Shown piece by piece: positions 1 to 8,016 of a DNA stretch of 64,000 nucleotides. Position 1 is the first letter of the stretch. Each line of letters starts with the position of its first letter. The stretch lies in NCBI GenBank assembly GCA_031555315.1, contig JAVBUO010000003.1, positions 62,001 to 126,000 on the forward strand, given 5' to 3'. The notes under the pieces were generated by a model, which was not told where the DNA came from, did no database searches, and saw only the letters and a program-made list of their open reading frames with translations. Made by a program: the position numbers and the translations under genes. Source of the stretch: JAVBJV01 sp031555315. GTDB lineage: Bacteria; Pseudomonadota; Alphaproteobacteria; Acetobacterales; Acetobacteraceae.

Positions 1-1117
1 CGACCTGCGCCTCGGGCATGAACACGCTCTGATGGTTCCAGTCGCTGCGCGCATACGCTTCCGGACAATCGATCGTCGACGCCAGGAAACCGGCCCGGTC
101 GCCGGTCTGCTGCAGATACTGCAGCCAGGCCGCTTTCCCGGGGGCATCGGGGGCCCGATCGAGGAGGTTCTGATAGACGACATTAAGCAACCCTTCGTTC
201 GACAGATTGCCGTAGCGCGCTGTCATTTCACCGCATGTCAGGAAAAGCTGCGCGAGCTGGTGCAGGGAATGCCCGGCTTCAAGATAATTCACCCACCCCA
301 CCATTTCCGTGCCGGTCGGGTCGCGGTTGAACGAGGCTTCGTACAGACGCTCGACCTTGAACCAGACATCGTGATCGGACAGCACCATCCGGCCGTCATC
401 GACCTTCACCGAGATCACTTCGCCCGGCAGGTACTTGCTCCAGCCGTTCCCGGTGATGTTGAACCCCCCATTGGTGTACGTAGCATGCAGATCGCTATAG
501 GCAGCGTCGCGCGCGCCATACAGGTATTTCACGGCCATCTGGTCATAGACGCCCAACGATGCTGTCTTGGGGCCGGGCGAGGTGTCGTACGCCATAACTG
601 TATAGGCCAGTTTCTGCTCGGCCGACGGCAGCAGGACGCCGGCATCGAACGGGTGCTTGAAACCCAGCGCGTGCCCGGTTTCATGCAATAGCAGCATATA
701 TTCATAACTGCCGGGCGCGAACGTGCTGTTCGCATACAGATCCCGGTCGATCACCATTAATCCTGCGTTACCGCCCCCATTCGGATAGTAGGCATACGCG
801 GCAACTGTCGGATCTCCGATCGACGCCATGCTGATATTGATGTCGGCCTGTGCCGACAGATGGTCCGGCAGTTCGACAAGAATGATGCCGCTGGCATCTG
901 CCCAGGTCTGCAGTGCCCGGCGCTCGGCATCACGCTGGGTGCCGTTCAGGGGGATCCAGCTCGAAGGGTCTGTGCCATAGACCGTTGCGTTGGGCGCTGT
1001 GTTATTGAAGGCATAAGTAATGATCGTCGATGTACCGGCAGACCCAGACCACCGTGTCGGTTGCCCCCCGGCGTTCTGCAGCAGTGCATCAATTCTATAA
1101 TCCCCAGAAAAAGACAT
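1..1117 (-). CDS. Serralysin-like M10 metalloprotease with DUF4214 region (3' end outside window)
   Basis: Starts at ATG 1117 behind an AGGGAAG ribosome site and stays open to the window edge, giving 372 visible residues. A zinc site HETGHALGFKH lies at residues 145–155 (HExxHxxGxxH) and is followed by the Met-turn YTVMAYD near residue 172, the pair that defines metzincins of the serralysin (M10) type. Residues about 255–350 look like a DUF4214 repeat pair (Asn-Arg-Asp-Pro-type and Asp-Arg-Ala-Pro-Asp motifs with WxxYL). No Sec signal is present at the N terminus, as is usual for serralysins exported by type I secretion through C-terminal RTX repeats. Those repeats, if present, lie beyond the window. 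The substrate is unknown. The upstream region is strikingly AT-rich compared with the rest. Confidence 0.85.
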   Translation of the reverse strand, partial: MSFSGDYRIDALLQNAGGQPTRWSGSAGTSTIITYAFNNTAPNATVYGTDPSSWIPLNGTQRDAERRALQTWADASGIILVELPDHLSAQADINISMASIGDPTVAAYAYYPNGGGNAGLMVIDRDLYANSTFAPGSYEYMLLLHETGHALGFKHPFDAGVLLPSAEQKLAYTVMAYDTSPGPKTASLGVYDQMAVKYLYGARDAAYSDLHATYTNGGFNITGNGWSKYLPGEVISVKVDDGRMVLSDHDVWFKVERLYEASFNRDPTGTEMVGWVNYLEAGHSLHQLAQLFLTCGEMTARYGNLSNEGLLNVVYQNLLDRAPDAPGKAAWLQYLQQTGDRAGFLASTIDCPEAYARSDWNHQSVFMPEAQV

Positions 1118-1493
1118 TGTTTTCTTCCCTTATATTGGGCCACACCCGTAACGGCAGACCTGGATTTATTTAGTTGAGAAGGTTTTAAGGTCCCCCAAAT
1201 AGTAAATGCCTGAAACGGTAATTAGCTTCATTCTCGGTGAGAAAATATTATATAAATTCTAATTACTCACAGTTTATGTTTTGACCTATTTGTATATTTC
1301 CTCTACTGTTTATGAACTTTTTGGATCATTATTACTTATAGTTAAATGCAACGGTTGATTCTGAGATTTTTTGGTTAATAACAGTTATTTTTATTTTTTA
1401 TTCTATATTATTTTCCACCCCTCGCCGCCGCGCTGGCCTTTTTGCCATAACCATGACAAAAATTTTGCATAACAGCACTTACGGTTGCTCACG
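1118..1493. other. AT-rich intergenic region between divergent genes
   Basis: This gap separates the metalloprotease (minus) from the MFS transporter (plus). Positions about 1190–1420 are dominated by A and T, in sharp contrast to the GC-rich coding DNA on both sides. No open frame of note lies inside. It presumably holds both divergent promoters. Near the transporter, TTTTTGCCATAA occurs at 1439–1450; the core TTTTGCCATAA recurs upstream of the second MFS gene at 17175–17185. No convincing terminator or RNA gene was recognised. Confidence 0.6.
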
Positions 1494-2792
1494 ATGAACA
1501 GCGCTATCGCCGACACCCCTACCGGCAGTGCCGGGCTGCGCGCCCGCTGGTACGTGGTGATCCTGACCAGCATCGGCGGGGCGATCGAATTCTACGATTT
1601 CATCGTCTATGCGATCTTCGCCCAGTACATCTCGGCGGCGTTCTTCCCGTCGACCGACCCGTTCATCTCGTATGTGCAGACCTTCACGGTGTTTGCCGTC
1701 GGCTATGCGATCCGCCCGCTGGGCGGCGCCGTGCTCAGCCATTTCGGCGACAGGTACGGCCGCCGCCCGATCTTCCTGTGGTCGCTGCTGACCATCTCGC
1801 TGGCCAGCATCGCCATGGGGCTGATGCCGACCTATGCGACGCTGGGCGTCGCCGCTACCGTCGTGTTCGTGCTGCTGCGCCTGGTGCAAGGGCTGTGCTT
1901 CGGCGGCGAGTTCGGCGGCGCGCTGGCCTATGTGGTGGAAACCGTGCCGCGGCGCGCCGGCGCGGTCTGCGGTTTCATGCTCTGCCTGCTGACCGGCGGC
2001 GTGATGGTGGCAACCGGGATCAGCGCGCTGATCCACTGGGCGCTGGACCCGGCCGATGCCGCGGCTTATGGCTGGCGCATCGCCTTCATTCTGGGTGGTC
2101 TGCTGGGGATCGTCGGCTATGTCGTGCGCGGCGTGCTTGAAGAATCGCCGGCCTTCATGCGCATGAAAGCGCACCCCCGCCAGCCGCTGAACGAACTGTG
2201 CCGCGACCATCTGGCACCGTCGCTGGTCGCCTTCGGGGTCTGCGCCGCAACCGGCGCGCTGAACGGGCTGATGTTCGGTTACATGCCGTCCTACCTGACC
2301 AAAGTGCTGAACTACGCCTCGGCCGAAGCCGCCCCCGCCATCAGTCTGGCGACCGGCGTCGCCGCGCTGAGCTATGCGCTGGTCGGCGCCGTATCGGACG
2401 GCATGAAACGCTACTGGTTGCACCGGATCGGCTGCGTGGTGATGATCCTGCTCGCCTGGCCGGTCTTTCAGGCGCTGACCGACCGCTCGATCAGCCTGAC
2501 CGCGGCGCTGCTGGTTTTCGCGATCGGCAGTGCACTGGTCAACGGCACGATCGGCGCGGTGCTGGCCGACCTGTTCCCGACGCGCGTGCGCGCCAGCGGC
2601 ATCTCGATCTCGTACAACGTCGCCATGGCGATTTTCCAGGGCACCACGCCGCTGGTCGCCACACTGCTGATCGGCAGGACCGGCACCCCGATCGCCCCGG
2701 CCGTCTGGCTGATCGCGCTGTGCGTCGTGTCGTTCTTCGCCGGCCTGTATCTGCGCCGCTACAGCGGCCACATCCTGCGCGACGCGGCCTGA
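1494..2792 (+). CDS. MFS transporter, metabolite:H+ symporter (MHS/ProP-like) family
   Basis: A 432-residue polytopic membrane protein with the 12-helix pattern of the major facilitator superfamily. After helix 2 it carries the signature GDRYGRRP near residue 90, and helix 4 contains RLVQGLCFGGEFGGA, typical of the metabolite:H+ symporter group that includes ProP, KgtP and ShiA. It opens with an FYDF motif in helix 1, also typical of this group. The likely role is proton-driven uptake of a small organic acid or osmolyte; the substrate cannot be read from sequence. I chose ATG 1494; a TTG nine bases upstream (1485) is in frame and possible, and neither has a clear ribosome site. The neighbour downstream, a peptidase, is convergent and only 3 bases away. 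Confidence 0.85.
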   Translation: MNSAIADTPTGSAGLRARWYVVILTSIGGAIEFYDFIVYAIFAQYISAAFFPSTDPFISYVQTFTVFAVGYAIRPLGGAVLSHFGDRYGRRPIFLWSLLTISLASIAMGLMPTYATLGVAATVVFVLLRLVQGLCFGGEFGGALAYVVETVPRRAGAVCGFMLCLLTGGVMVATGISALIHWALDPADAAAYGWRIAFILGGLLGIVGYVVRGVLEESPAFMRMKAHPRQPLNELCRDHLAPSLVAFGVCAATGALNGLMFGYMPSYLTKVLNYASAEAAPAISLATGVAALSYALVGAVSDGMKRYWLHRIGCVVMILLAWPVFQALTDRSISLTAALLVFAIGSALVNGTIGAVLADLFPTRVRASGISISYNVAMAIFQGTTPLVATLLIGRTGTPIAPAVWLIALCVVSFFAGLYLRRYSGHILRDAA

Positions 2793-2795
2793 CCG

Positions 2796-3752
2796 TCAGG
2801 CTGGAAACGCCCCGCGGAACCGTTCCACCGCGGCGACCAGCGCGTGCCGCGTGCCGGGCTCCAGCGCCGAATGCCCGGCATCGGGGATGACCGTCAACCG
2901 GGCCGCGGGCCAGGCCGCCGCCAGATCGAACGCACTGTGCGCCGGACAGACCATGTCGTAACGCCCCTGCACGATCTCGGCCGGGAGATGCGCGATCCGC
3001 GGCATGTGCGCCAGCAGGCCGCCGGGTGGCAGGAACAGGGCATGGGCAAAGTAATGCGCCTCGAGCCGCGCCAGGCTCAGCGCGCTGCGATCCACAAACA
3101 GCGCGTCCGGCGGCATCGCCAGCGGCAGCAGGGTGCTGCACATGGCTTCGTAGGTGCTCCAGGCGCGCGCCGCCGGGCCATGAATTTGCGGGTCCGGCGC
3201 GTTCAGCCGGGCGCGATAGGCGCCCAGCAGATCGGCGCGCTCGCCCTCCGGGATGAACCCGGCGAAGGCCGCCCACGCCTCGGGAAACACCTGACGCACC
3301 CCGCGCATGAACCAGTCGATCTCGTGATCCCGGCCGAGGAAGATGCCGCGCAGCACGCAGCCGGCCACCCGCGCGGGGTGCGCCTGCGCATAGGCCAGCG
3401 CCAGTGTCGACCCCCACGACCCGCCGAACAGCAGGAAGCGTTCGATCTCCAGATAGGTACGCAGCGTTTCGATATCGCCGACCAGATGCGGCGTGGTGTT
3501 GTCGCGCAGTTCCCCCAGCGGGCGCGATCGCCCGGCGCCGCGCTGGTCGAACACCACGATGCGCCAGTAACGCGGATCGAAGAAGCGCCGGTGCACCACC
3601 CCGGCCCCGGCCCCCGGCCCGCCGTGCAGGAACAGCACCGCCGGCCCCGCCGGATTGCCGGACTGTTCCCAGTACAGTGTGTGCCGGTCGGAAACCGGCA
3701 GGAACCCGGTTTCATAGGGAGCGATCTCGGGGAACAGATCTCCGCGCGGCAT
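2796..3752 (-). CDS. pip: Proline iminopeptidase (alpha/beta hydrolase, S33)
   Basis: A 318-residue cytoplasmic alpha/beta hydrolase that should release N-terminal proline from peptides. The oxyanion-hole motif HGGPG is at residues 43–47, DQRGAGRS follows at about 69–76, and the nucleophile elbow GGSWGS at 110–115 gives Ser112. Asp266 (GRYDMVCP) and His294 (DAGHS) complete the triad. Length and motif order match the classic bacterial Pip family (about 310–320 residues). It ends 3 bases from the convergent MFS gene and lies about 40 bases downstream of the TetR gene on the same strand, so the two may share a transcript, although a functional link is not obvious. Confidence 0.93.
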   Translation of the reverse strand: MPRGDLFPEIAPYETGFLPVSDRHTLYWEQSGNPAGPAVLFLHGGPGAGAGVVHRRFFDPRYWRIVVFDQRGAGRSRPLGELRDNTTPHLVGDIETLRTYLEIERFLLFGGSWGSTLALAYAQAHPARVAGCVLRGIFLGRDHEIDWFMRGVRQVFPEAWAAFAGFIPEGERADLLGAYRARLNAPDPQIHGPAARAWSTYEAMCSTLLPLAMPPDALFVDRSALSLARLEAHYFAHALFLPPGGLLAHMPRIAHLPAEIVQGRYDMVCPAHSAFDLAAAWPAARLTVIPDAGHSALEPGTRHALVAAVERFRGAFPA

Positions 3753-3792
3753 GCGGGCATGTTAGGCACACGCCGGCCGGAATCGCCAGATT

Positions 3793-4470
3793 TTAAGGAC
3801 CGAAGGCGCGCAGGAACGTGTCGGCGGCGGCGTTGGCGACCCGGGCGATATCGGCCTCGGTCGGCGCCGGCGGCAGGTCGAGCGTCGCCCGAAAGAAGAC
3901 GCTGGTCCGCAGCAGCGCCAGAAAATGCTCGGCCGCGACATAGGCGTCCTGCACATCGAGCCGCCCGGCCGCGGTCTCGGCCGCGATCCAGTTGATCATC
4001 CACTGCTTCAGCGCATGCGGTCCGGCCTCGTAGAACGACGCGGCCAGTTCCGGGAAGCGCGGCGCCTCGGCCATCACCACCCGGTACAGCCCCAGCGTGC
4101 GCGGCTGCAGGAAGAAGGTCAGCCATTCCACCCCCATGCCGGTCAGCATGGCGCGTGTATCCGCCGCATACCGCTCGGGCATGCTCGCCGCCAGCGTCTG
4201 CAACCGCACGCAGTTCGATGCCACGATGGTCGCGAACAGTTTTTCCTTGCTGGGAAAATAGGCATACAGCGTGGCCTTCGAGACCCCGGCCTCGCGCGCG
4301 ATCACGTCCATGCTGACCGCCCCGTAACCCTGCGACAGGAACAAATCTGCGGCCGCTTCAACCACGGCGCGCCGCTTGGGGGATTCATCCGCACATACCG
4401 TCGGACAGGCAACTGGGCGGGCTTCTGACATTGCATACAGGTGAACCGAAGGCCCAGGAAGGTCAACCAT
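3793..4470 (-). CDS. TetR/AcrR-family transcriptional repressor of the adjacent efflux operon
   Basis: A 225-residue protein with a TetR N-terminal helix-turn-helix: residues about 32–80 include AADLFLSQGYGAVSMD and AGVSKATLYAYFPSKEKL, the recognition-helix signature. The C-terminal part is a TetR ligand-binding fold resembling the AefR-like subgroup. The gene is divergent from emrA-emrB, and a perfect 15-base palindrome (4514–4528) sits between them, so it most likely represses the efflux pair and perhaps itself, being released by a drug or phenolic ligand. ATG 4470 gives the longest product; ATG 4431 (MSEARPVACP) would give 212 residues and keep the whole DNA-binding domain. Neither start has a convincing ribosome site. 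Confidence 0.9.
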   Translation of the reverse strand: MVDLPGPSVHLYAMSEARPVACPTVCADESPKRRAVVEAAADLFLSQGYGAVSMDVIAREAGVSKATLYAYFPSKEKLFATIVASNCVRLQTLAASMPERYAADTRAMLTGMGVEWLTFFLQPRTLGLYRVVMAEAPRFPELAASFYEAGPHALKQWMINWIAAETAAGRLDVQDAYVAAEHFLALLRTSVFFRATLDLPPAPTEADIARVANAAADTFLRAFGP

Positions 4471-4513
4471 TTCCCGTCCGAGCAGACAGAAACCCTGCCA
4501 TGCAAAAAATCAT

Positions 4514-4528
4514 ACTGAACCGTTCAGT
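4514..4528. promoter_or_regulatory. TetR-type operator palindrome
   Basis: ACTGAACCGTTCAGT is a perfect inverted repeat of ACTGAAC around a central C, located in the divergent region between the TetR gene and the efflux pair. Its size and symmetry fit a TetR-family operator, and A/T flanks extend the dyad. It lies 44 bases upstream of the emrA-like ATG and 44 bases upstream of the repressor ATG, so one bound dimer could block both promoters. The pairing with this regulator is inferred from position. Confidence 0.75.
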
Positions 4529-4571
4529 TTATTCTTGAAAATATACATGCTCCCAGATCATTGTGCAGCGC

Positions 4572-5765
4572 ATGAACGCCATCTCTGAAAAACCGGTCAC
4601 CGATACCGCCGATCAGGCCACGACCAGCCGGGCAGCCGATCCCGCCCCCCACGCGCCGGCACGTGGGCTTGGGAACATCCGGCGCACGCTGCGGTTCGGC
4701 GCTGCCATCATCGGCGCGGTCGCCGTCCTGATGACCGGAACATGGTGGTTCACCGAAGGCCGGTATCTGGTTTCGACCGACAACGCCTATGTGCAGGGCG
4801 ACATCGCGGTGCTCAGCCCGCGCATTTCGGGCCACGTGTCCGAGATTCTGGTGCACGACAACCAGACCGTGCGGGCCGGCGACCCGCTGGTCCGCCTGCG
4901 CACCGAGGAATGGCAGGCCCGGCTGGCCAGCGCCCAGGCCGGCGTGGCGCAGGCCGAGGCCGCCGTCGCCACCGCCCGCGCCCAGATCGCCGCCCAGCAG
5001 GCGCAGATCGTCCAGACAGGCGCCGACATCGCCAACGCCGAGGCCGAGCGCGACCGCGCCGCCGCCGACGCGTCGCGTTACACGTCGCTGTCGGGCCAGG
5101 GCTGGTCGTCGCGTCAGGCGGCCGAAAAGGCGATCGCCGATCTGCGCAAGGCCGAGGCGCAGCTCGCCGCCCAGCGCGCGCTGCGTGATGTGGCGGTCCG
5201 CCAGCTCGACGTCGCCGAGGCCAATCTCGGCCAGGCCGAGGCCCGCCTGCTGGCCGCCCGCGCCGAAGCCGATCTGGCGCGGATCGACCTCGACAACACC
5301 GAGATCCGCGCCCCGTTCGACGGCGTGGTCGGCAACCGCGCCGCCCAGCTCGGCCAGTTCGTCGCCCCGGGCACGCAGCTGATCGCCATCGCCCCGCCAC
5401 CGGCGCGCCAGTATGTGGTGGCGAACTTCAAGGAAACCCAGATCACCGCCATGCGCCCCGGCCAGCCGGTGACGCTGAGCGTCGACGCCATGCCCGGGCT
5501 CGAGATCCACGGCGTGATCGACAGTCTGGCGCCGGCCACCGGCAGCCAGTTCAGCCTGCTGCCGCCCGAGAACGCCACCGGCAACTTCACCAAGATCGTC
5601 CAGCGCGTCCCGGTGCGCATCACCTTCAGCGCCGCCGAGGCCGAAAAACTCTCGCTGCTGCGCCCCGGCCTGTCGGTCGAGGCCGAGGTCGACACGCGCG
5701 GCCCCGGCGCGGTGCGCCGCGGCCTGTTCGGCGCGACGGCGGCGACGCTCGGCCTGACCCGTTAA
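4572..5765 (+). CDS. emrA: EmrA-like membrane fusion protein of a multidrug efflux pump
   Basis: A 397-residue HlyD/EmrA-family periplasmic adaptor. A cytoplasmic N terminus is followed by one membrane helix (about residues 42–60), the biotinyl-lipoyl motif STDNAYVQGD, a long alanine/glutamine-rich coiled-coil hairpin (about 100–210), the second lipoyl half (IRAPFDGVVGNRAAQLGQFV) and a beta-barrel domain. It should bridge the inner-membrane EmrB transporter to an outer-membrane channel, which is not encoded nearby. ATG 4572 was chosen; an in-frame GTG at 4563 adds three residues. It is followed after one base by the emrB gene, so the two are translated together. The TetR operator upstream indicates drug-inducible control. 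Confidence 0.92.
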   Translation: MNAISEKPVTDTADQATTSRAADPAPHAPARGLGNIRRTLRFGAAIIGAVAVLMTGTWWFTEGRYLVSTDNAYVQGDIAVLSPRISGHVSEILVHDNQTVRAGDPLVRLRTEEWQARLASAQAGVAQAEAAVATARAQIAAQQAQIVQTGADIANAEAERDRAAADASRYTSLSGQGWSSRQAAEKAIADLRKAEAQLAAQRALRDVAVRQLDVAEANLGQAEARLLAARAEADLARIDLDNTEIRAPFDGVVGNRAAQLGQFVAPGTQLIAIAPPPARQYVVANFKETQITAMRPGQPVTLSVDAMPGLEIHGVIDSLAPATGSQFSLLPPENATGNFTKIVQRVPVRITFSAAEAEKLSLLRPGLSVEAEVDTRGPGAVRRGLFGATAATLGLTR

Positions 5766-5766
5766 A

Positions 5767-7335
5767 ATGTCCGCCGATCTGCCGATCGGGTCCGAAGGGC
5801 GGCCGGTTTCGGCGCGCGAATGGGCCGGTTTCATGTCGATGGTCGTCGGCATGTTCATGGCCATCCTCGACATCCAGATCGTCTCGGCATCGCTGGCCGA
5901 GATCCAGTCGGGCCTGTCGGCCTCGGCCGACGAGGCGTCGTGGGTGCAGACCTCGTACCTGATCGCCGAGATCGTGATGATCCCGTTATCGGGCTGGCTG
6001 TCGCGGCTGTTGTCGACGCGCATCCTGTTCACCATCTCGGCCGGCGGTTTCGCGCTGTTCTCGGCGCTATGCGCGATGGCCGGCACGTTGCCCGAGATGA
6101 TCGTCTTCCGTGCAGCGCAAGGCTTCATCGGCGGGGCGATGATCCCCACCGTGTTCGCCACCACCTATCTGCTGTTCCCGCCGTCGCGGCGTGCCCATGT
6201 CTCGGTGCTGATCGGCCTGACGGCGACGCTGGCGCCGACCATCGGCCCCACGGTCGGCGGCTGGCTGACGCAGACCTTCTCGTGGCACTGGCTGTTCCTG
6301 ATCAACGTGCCGATCGGCATGCTGATCGCCGTGCTGGTCTGGAACCTGCTCGACATCGACAAACCCAACTGGTCGCTGCGCAACACCTTCGACTGGTGGG
6401 GGCTGGGCTTTCTGGCCGGCTTCCTCGGCACGCTGGAATACGTGATGGAGGAAGGCCCGCGCTGGGACTGGCTGCAGGACGAAACCGTCCGCAACCTGAG
6501 CATCGTCTGTGCGATCACCGGCGTGCTGTTTTTTCATCGCATGTTCACGCGCCGCGACCCGCTGGTCGAACTGCGCGCGTTCAAGAACACCAATTTCGCC
6601 AGCGGCTGTCTGTTCAGCTTCGCGATGGGGATCGGGCTGTACGGATCGGTCTATCTGATCCCGCTGTATCTCGGCCGGGTGCGCGGCTTCAACAGCATGC
6701 AGATCGGCGAGACGATGTTCGTGACCGGTCTGTTCATGTTCATGATGGCGCCGGTGGCGGGCAAGCTGTCGCGCTACGTGGACCTGCGCGCGATGATGGC
6801 GGTGGGGCTTTTGATGTTCGGCACCGCCGTATGGCTGACCGCGCACATGACGAGCGAGTGGGGGTTCTGGGAATTCATGTTCCCGCAAGCGCTGCGCGGC
6901 GCGTCGATGATGTTCATCATGCTGCCGGTCAACCAGATCGCGCTGGGCACCTTGCCGCCGGCGATGATGAAGAACGCCTCGGGGCTGTACAACCTGATGC
7001 GCAACATGGGCGGCGCGGTGGGGCTGGCGCTGATCAACACGATCGTCATCGACCGCGGGCAGATGCACCGCCAGCATCTGGCCGAACAGATCACCTGGGC
7101 GCGTGCCGGCGTGCAGAGCGCGCTGAGCAACATGGCCGCCGGCCTGCGCCCGCATCTGGGCGGCAACGCCGATCAGGCGGCGCTGGCCAAGGTGATGGCG
7201 ATGATGCAGCAGCAGGCGCTGGTGCTGACCTATAACGACGTGCTGCTGTTGATGTCGGCTGTCTTCTTCGTGCTGATCCCGATCACCATTTTCCTGCGCA
7301 AACCGGGCATAGGCGGCGGCGGGGACGCGCATTGA
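5767..7335 (+). CDS. emrB: EmrB/QacA-type DHA2 multidrug efflux transporter
   Basis: A 522-residue MFS protein with the 14-helix layout of the DHA2 drug:H+ antiporters. Helix 1 carries the family motif MAILDIQIVSASL (typically LDxTIVNVALP), and helix 5 carries GPTVGGWLTQ, the antiporter motif C. The helix 2–3 loop SRLLSTR is a weak motif A. It should expel hydrophobic compounds through the EmrA-like adaptor encoded one base upstream (TAA-A-ATG). The closest general match is EmrB of Gram-negative bacteria (about 510 residues). No outer-membrane factor gene follows, so it probably recruits a TolC-like protein encoded elsewhere. No terminator was recognised immediately after the stop. Confidence 0.93.
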   Translation: MSADLPIGSEGRPVSAREWAGFMSMVVGMFMAILDIQIVSASLAEIQSGLSASADEASWVQTSYLIAEIVMIPLSGWLSRLLSTRILFTISAGGFALFSALCAMAGTLPEMIVFRAAQGFIGGAMIPTVFATTYLLFPPSRRAHVSVLIGLTATLAPTIGPTVGGWLTQTFSWHWLFLINVPIGMLIAVLVWNLLDIDKPNWSLRNTFDWWGLGFLAGFLGTLEYVMEEGPRWDWLQDETVRNLSIVCAITGVLFFHRMFTRRDPLVELRAFKNTNFASGCLFSFAMGIGLYGSVYLIPLYLGRVRGFNSMQIGETMFVTGLFMFMMAPVAGKLSRYVDLRAMMAVGLLMFGTAVWLTAHMTSEWGFWEFMFPQALRGASMMFIMLPVNQIALGTLPPAMMKNASGLYNLMRNMGGAVGLALINTIVIDRGQMHRQHLAEQITWARAGVQSALSNMAAGLRPHLGGNADQAALAKVMAMMQQQALVLTYNDVLLLMSAVFFVLIPITIFLRKPGIGGGGDAH

Positions 7336-7650
7336 AACAACCGCCTTGCCGGTCCGTTCGCGCCCGGCATACAAAAAACCATGATCTCTCCTGACCGATT
7401 GAGTTCGGCAATATCGAGATTTCTGGGTCACGGCATAACGCCCCATCCGGGTGAAGACCTTGCACGTCTGGTCAGCGCACTTCCTGGCAACGGCCGGGAT
7501 GTGGTCCAACGGCGTCATGCACCGCAACCATCCGGAACTTAACGAAGACGCGCTCGACGTCCTTGAATGGGCGTGCACGTGGTGGTGGCGCTAAATTAAA
7601 GAACCGCCACCTATTTTACGCCCCGCCCCAGTCCACGCTACACTCCGCCC
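7336..7650. other. Intergenic region with two overlapping small open frames of unknown status
   Basis: No recognised gene lies here. Two short frames overlap on the plus strand: 7381–7542 (53 codons, starting MISPDRLSS) and 7451–7594 (GTG start, 47 codons, ending WWWR). Composition is near that of coding DNA, so the segment may be the decayed remains of a longer gene with frameshifts, but I recognise no family in either frame. The last about 50 bases before 7651 are the leader of the DUF423 gene. Confidence 0.35.
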
Positions 7651-8016
7651 ATGACACGCACCCTCATCTTCATCGCCGCCCTGCTGGGCTGCACCGGTGT
7701 CGCCATGGCCGCCTATGCCACGCACGGGCTGCCGGGACGGATCGACGATGTCGCGCTCGCGCAGGTCCATACCGCCGTGCAGATCCAGATGTGGCACACG
7801 CTCGCCATCGTCGCCGCCGTGCTGTGGTCGGCGCGCGGCGGCGTTCTGGCGCAAGGCGCGGCAACGCTGTTCACCCTCGGCACGCTGCTGTTCTGCGGCG
7901 CGGTGTATCTGCTCGCGCTGGCCGACATCCACATCCCGAGAATGGCCCCGGCCGGCGGCTTCGTGCTGATGGCGGGCTGGCTGTCGCTGGCCGCGTCGAG
8001 CCTGAAGCCGTCGTGA
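7651..8016 (+). CDS. DUF423 family small membrane protein
   Basis: A 121-residue protein with four predicted membrane helices and the DUF423 (YgdD-type) pattern: an AxYATHGLPGRID segment after helix 1, then QIQMWHTLAIVAAVL, a GTLLFCGAVYLLAL helix and a final P-x-GG-x(6)-GWL helix. The biochemical function of the family is not known; it sits in the inner membrane. Its TGA stop overlaps the GTG start of the methyltransferase gene (GTGA), which argues for one operon with translational coupling. Confidence 0.88.
   Translation: MTRTLIFIAALLGCTGVAMAAYATHGLPGRIDDVALAQVHTAVQIQMWHTLAIVAAVLWSARGGVLAQGAATLFTLGTLLFCGAVYLLALADIHIPRMAPAGGFVLMAGWLSLAASSLKPS

Noticed and set aside
4524..6164. A 546-codon minus-strand frame opposite emrA/emrB
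   Set aside because: High-GC antisense shadow; composition is Gly/Arg/His-rich with no domain, while the plus strand holds clear EmrA and EmrB.
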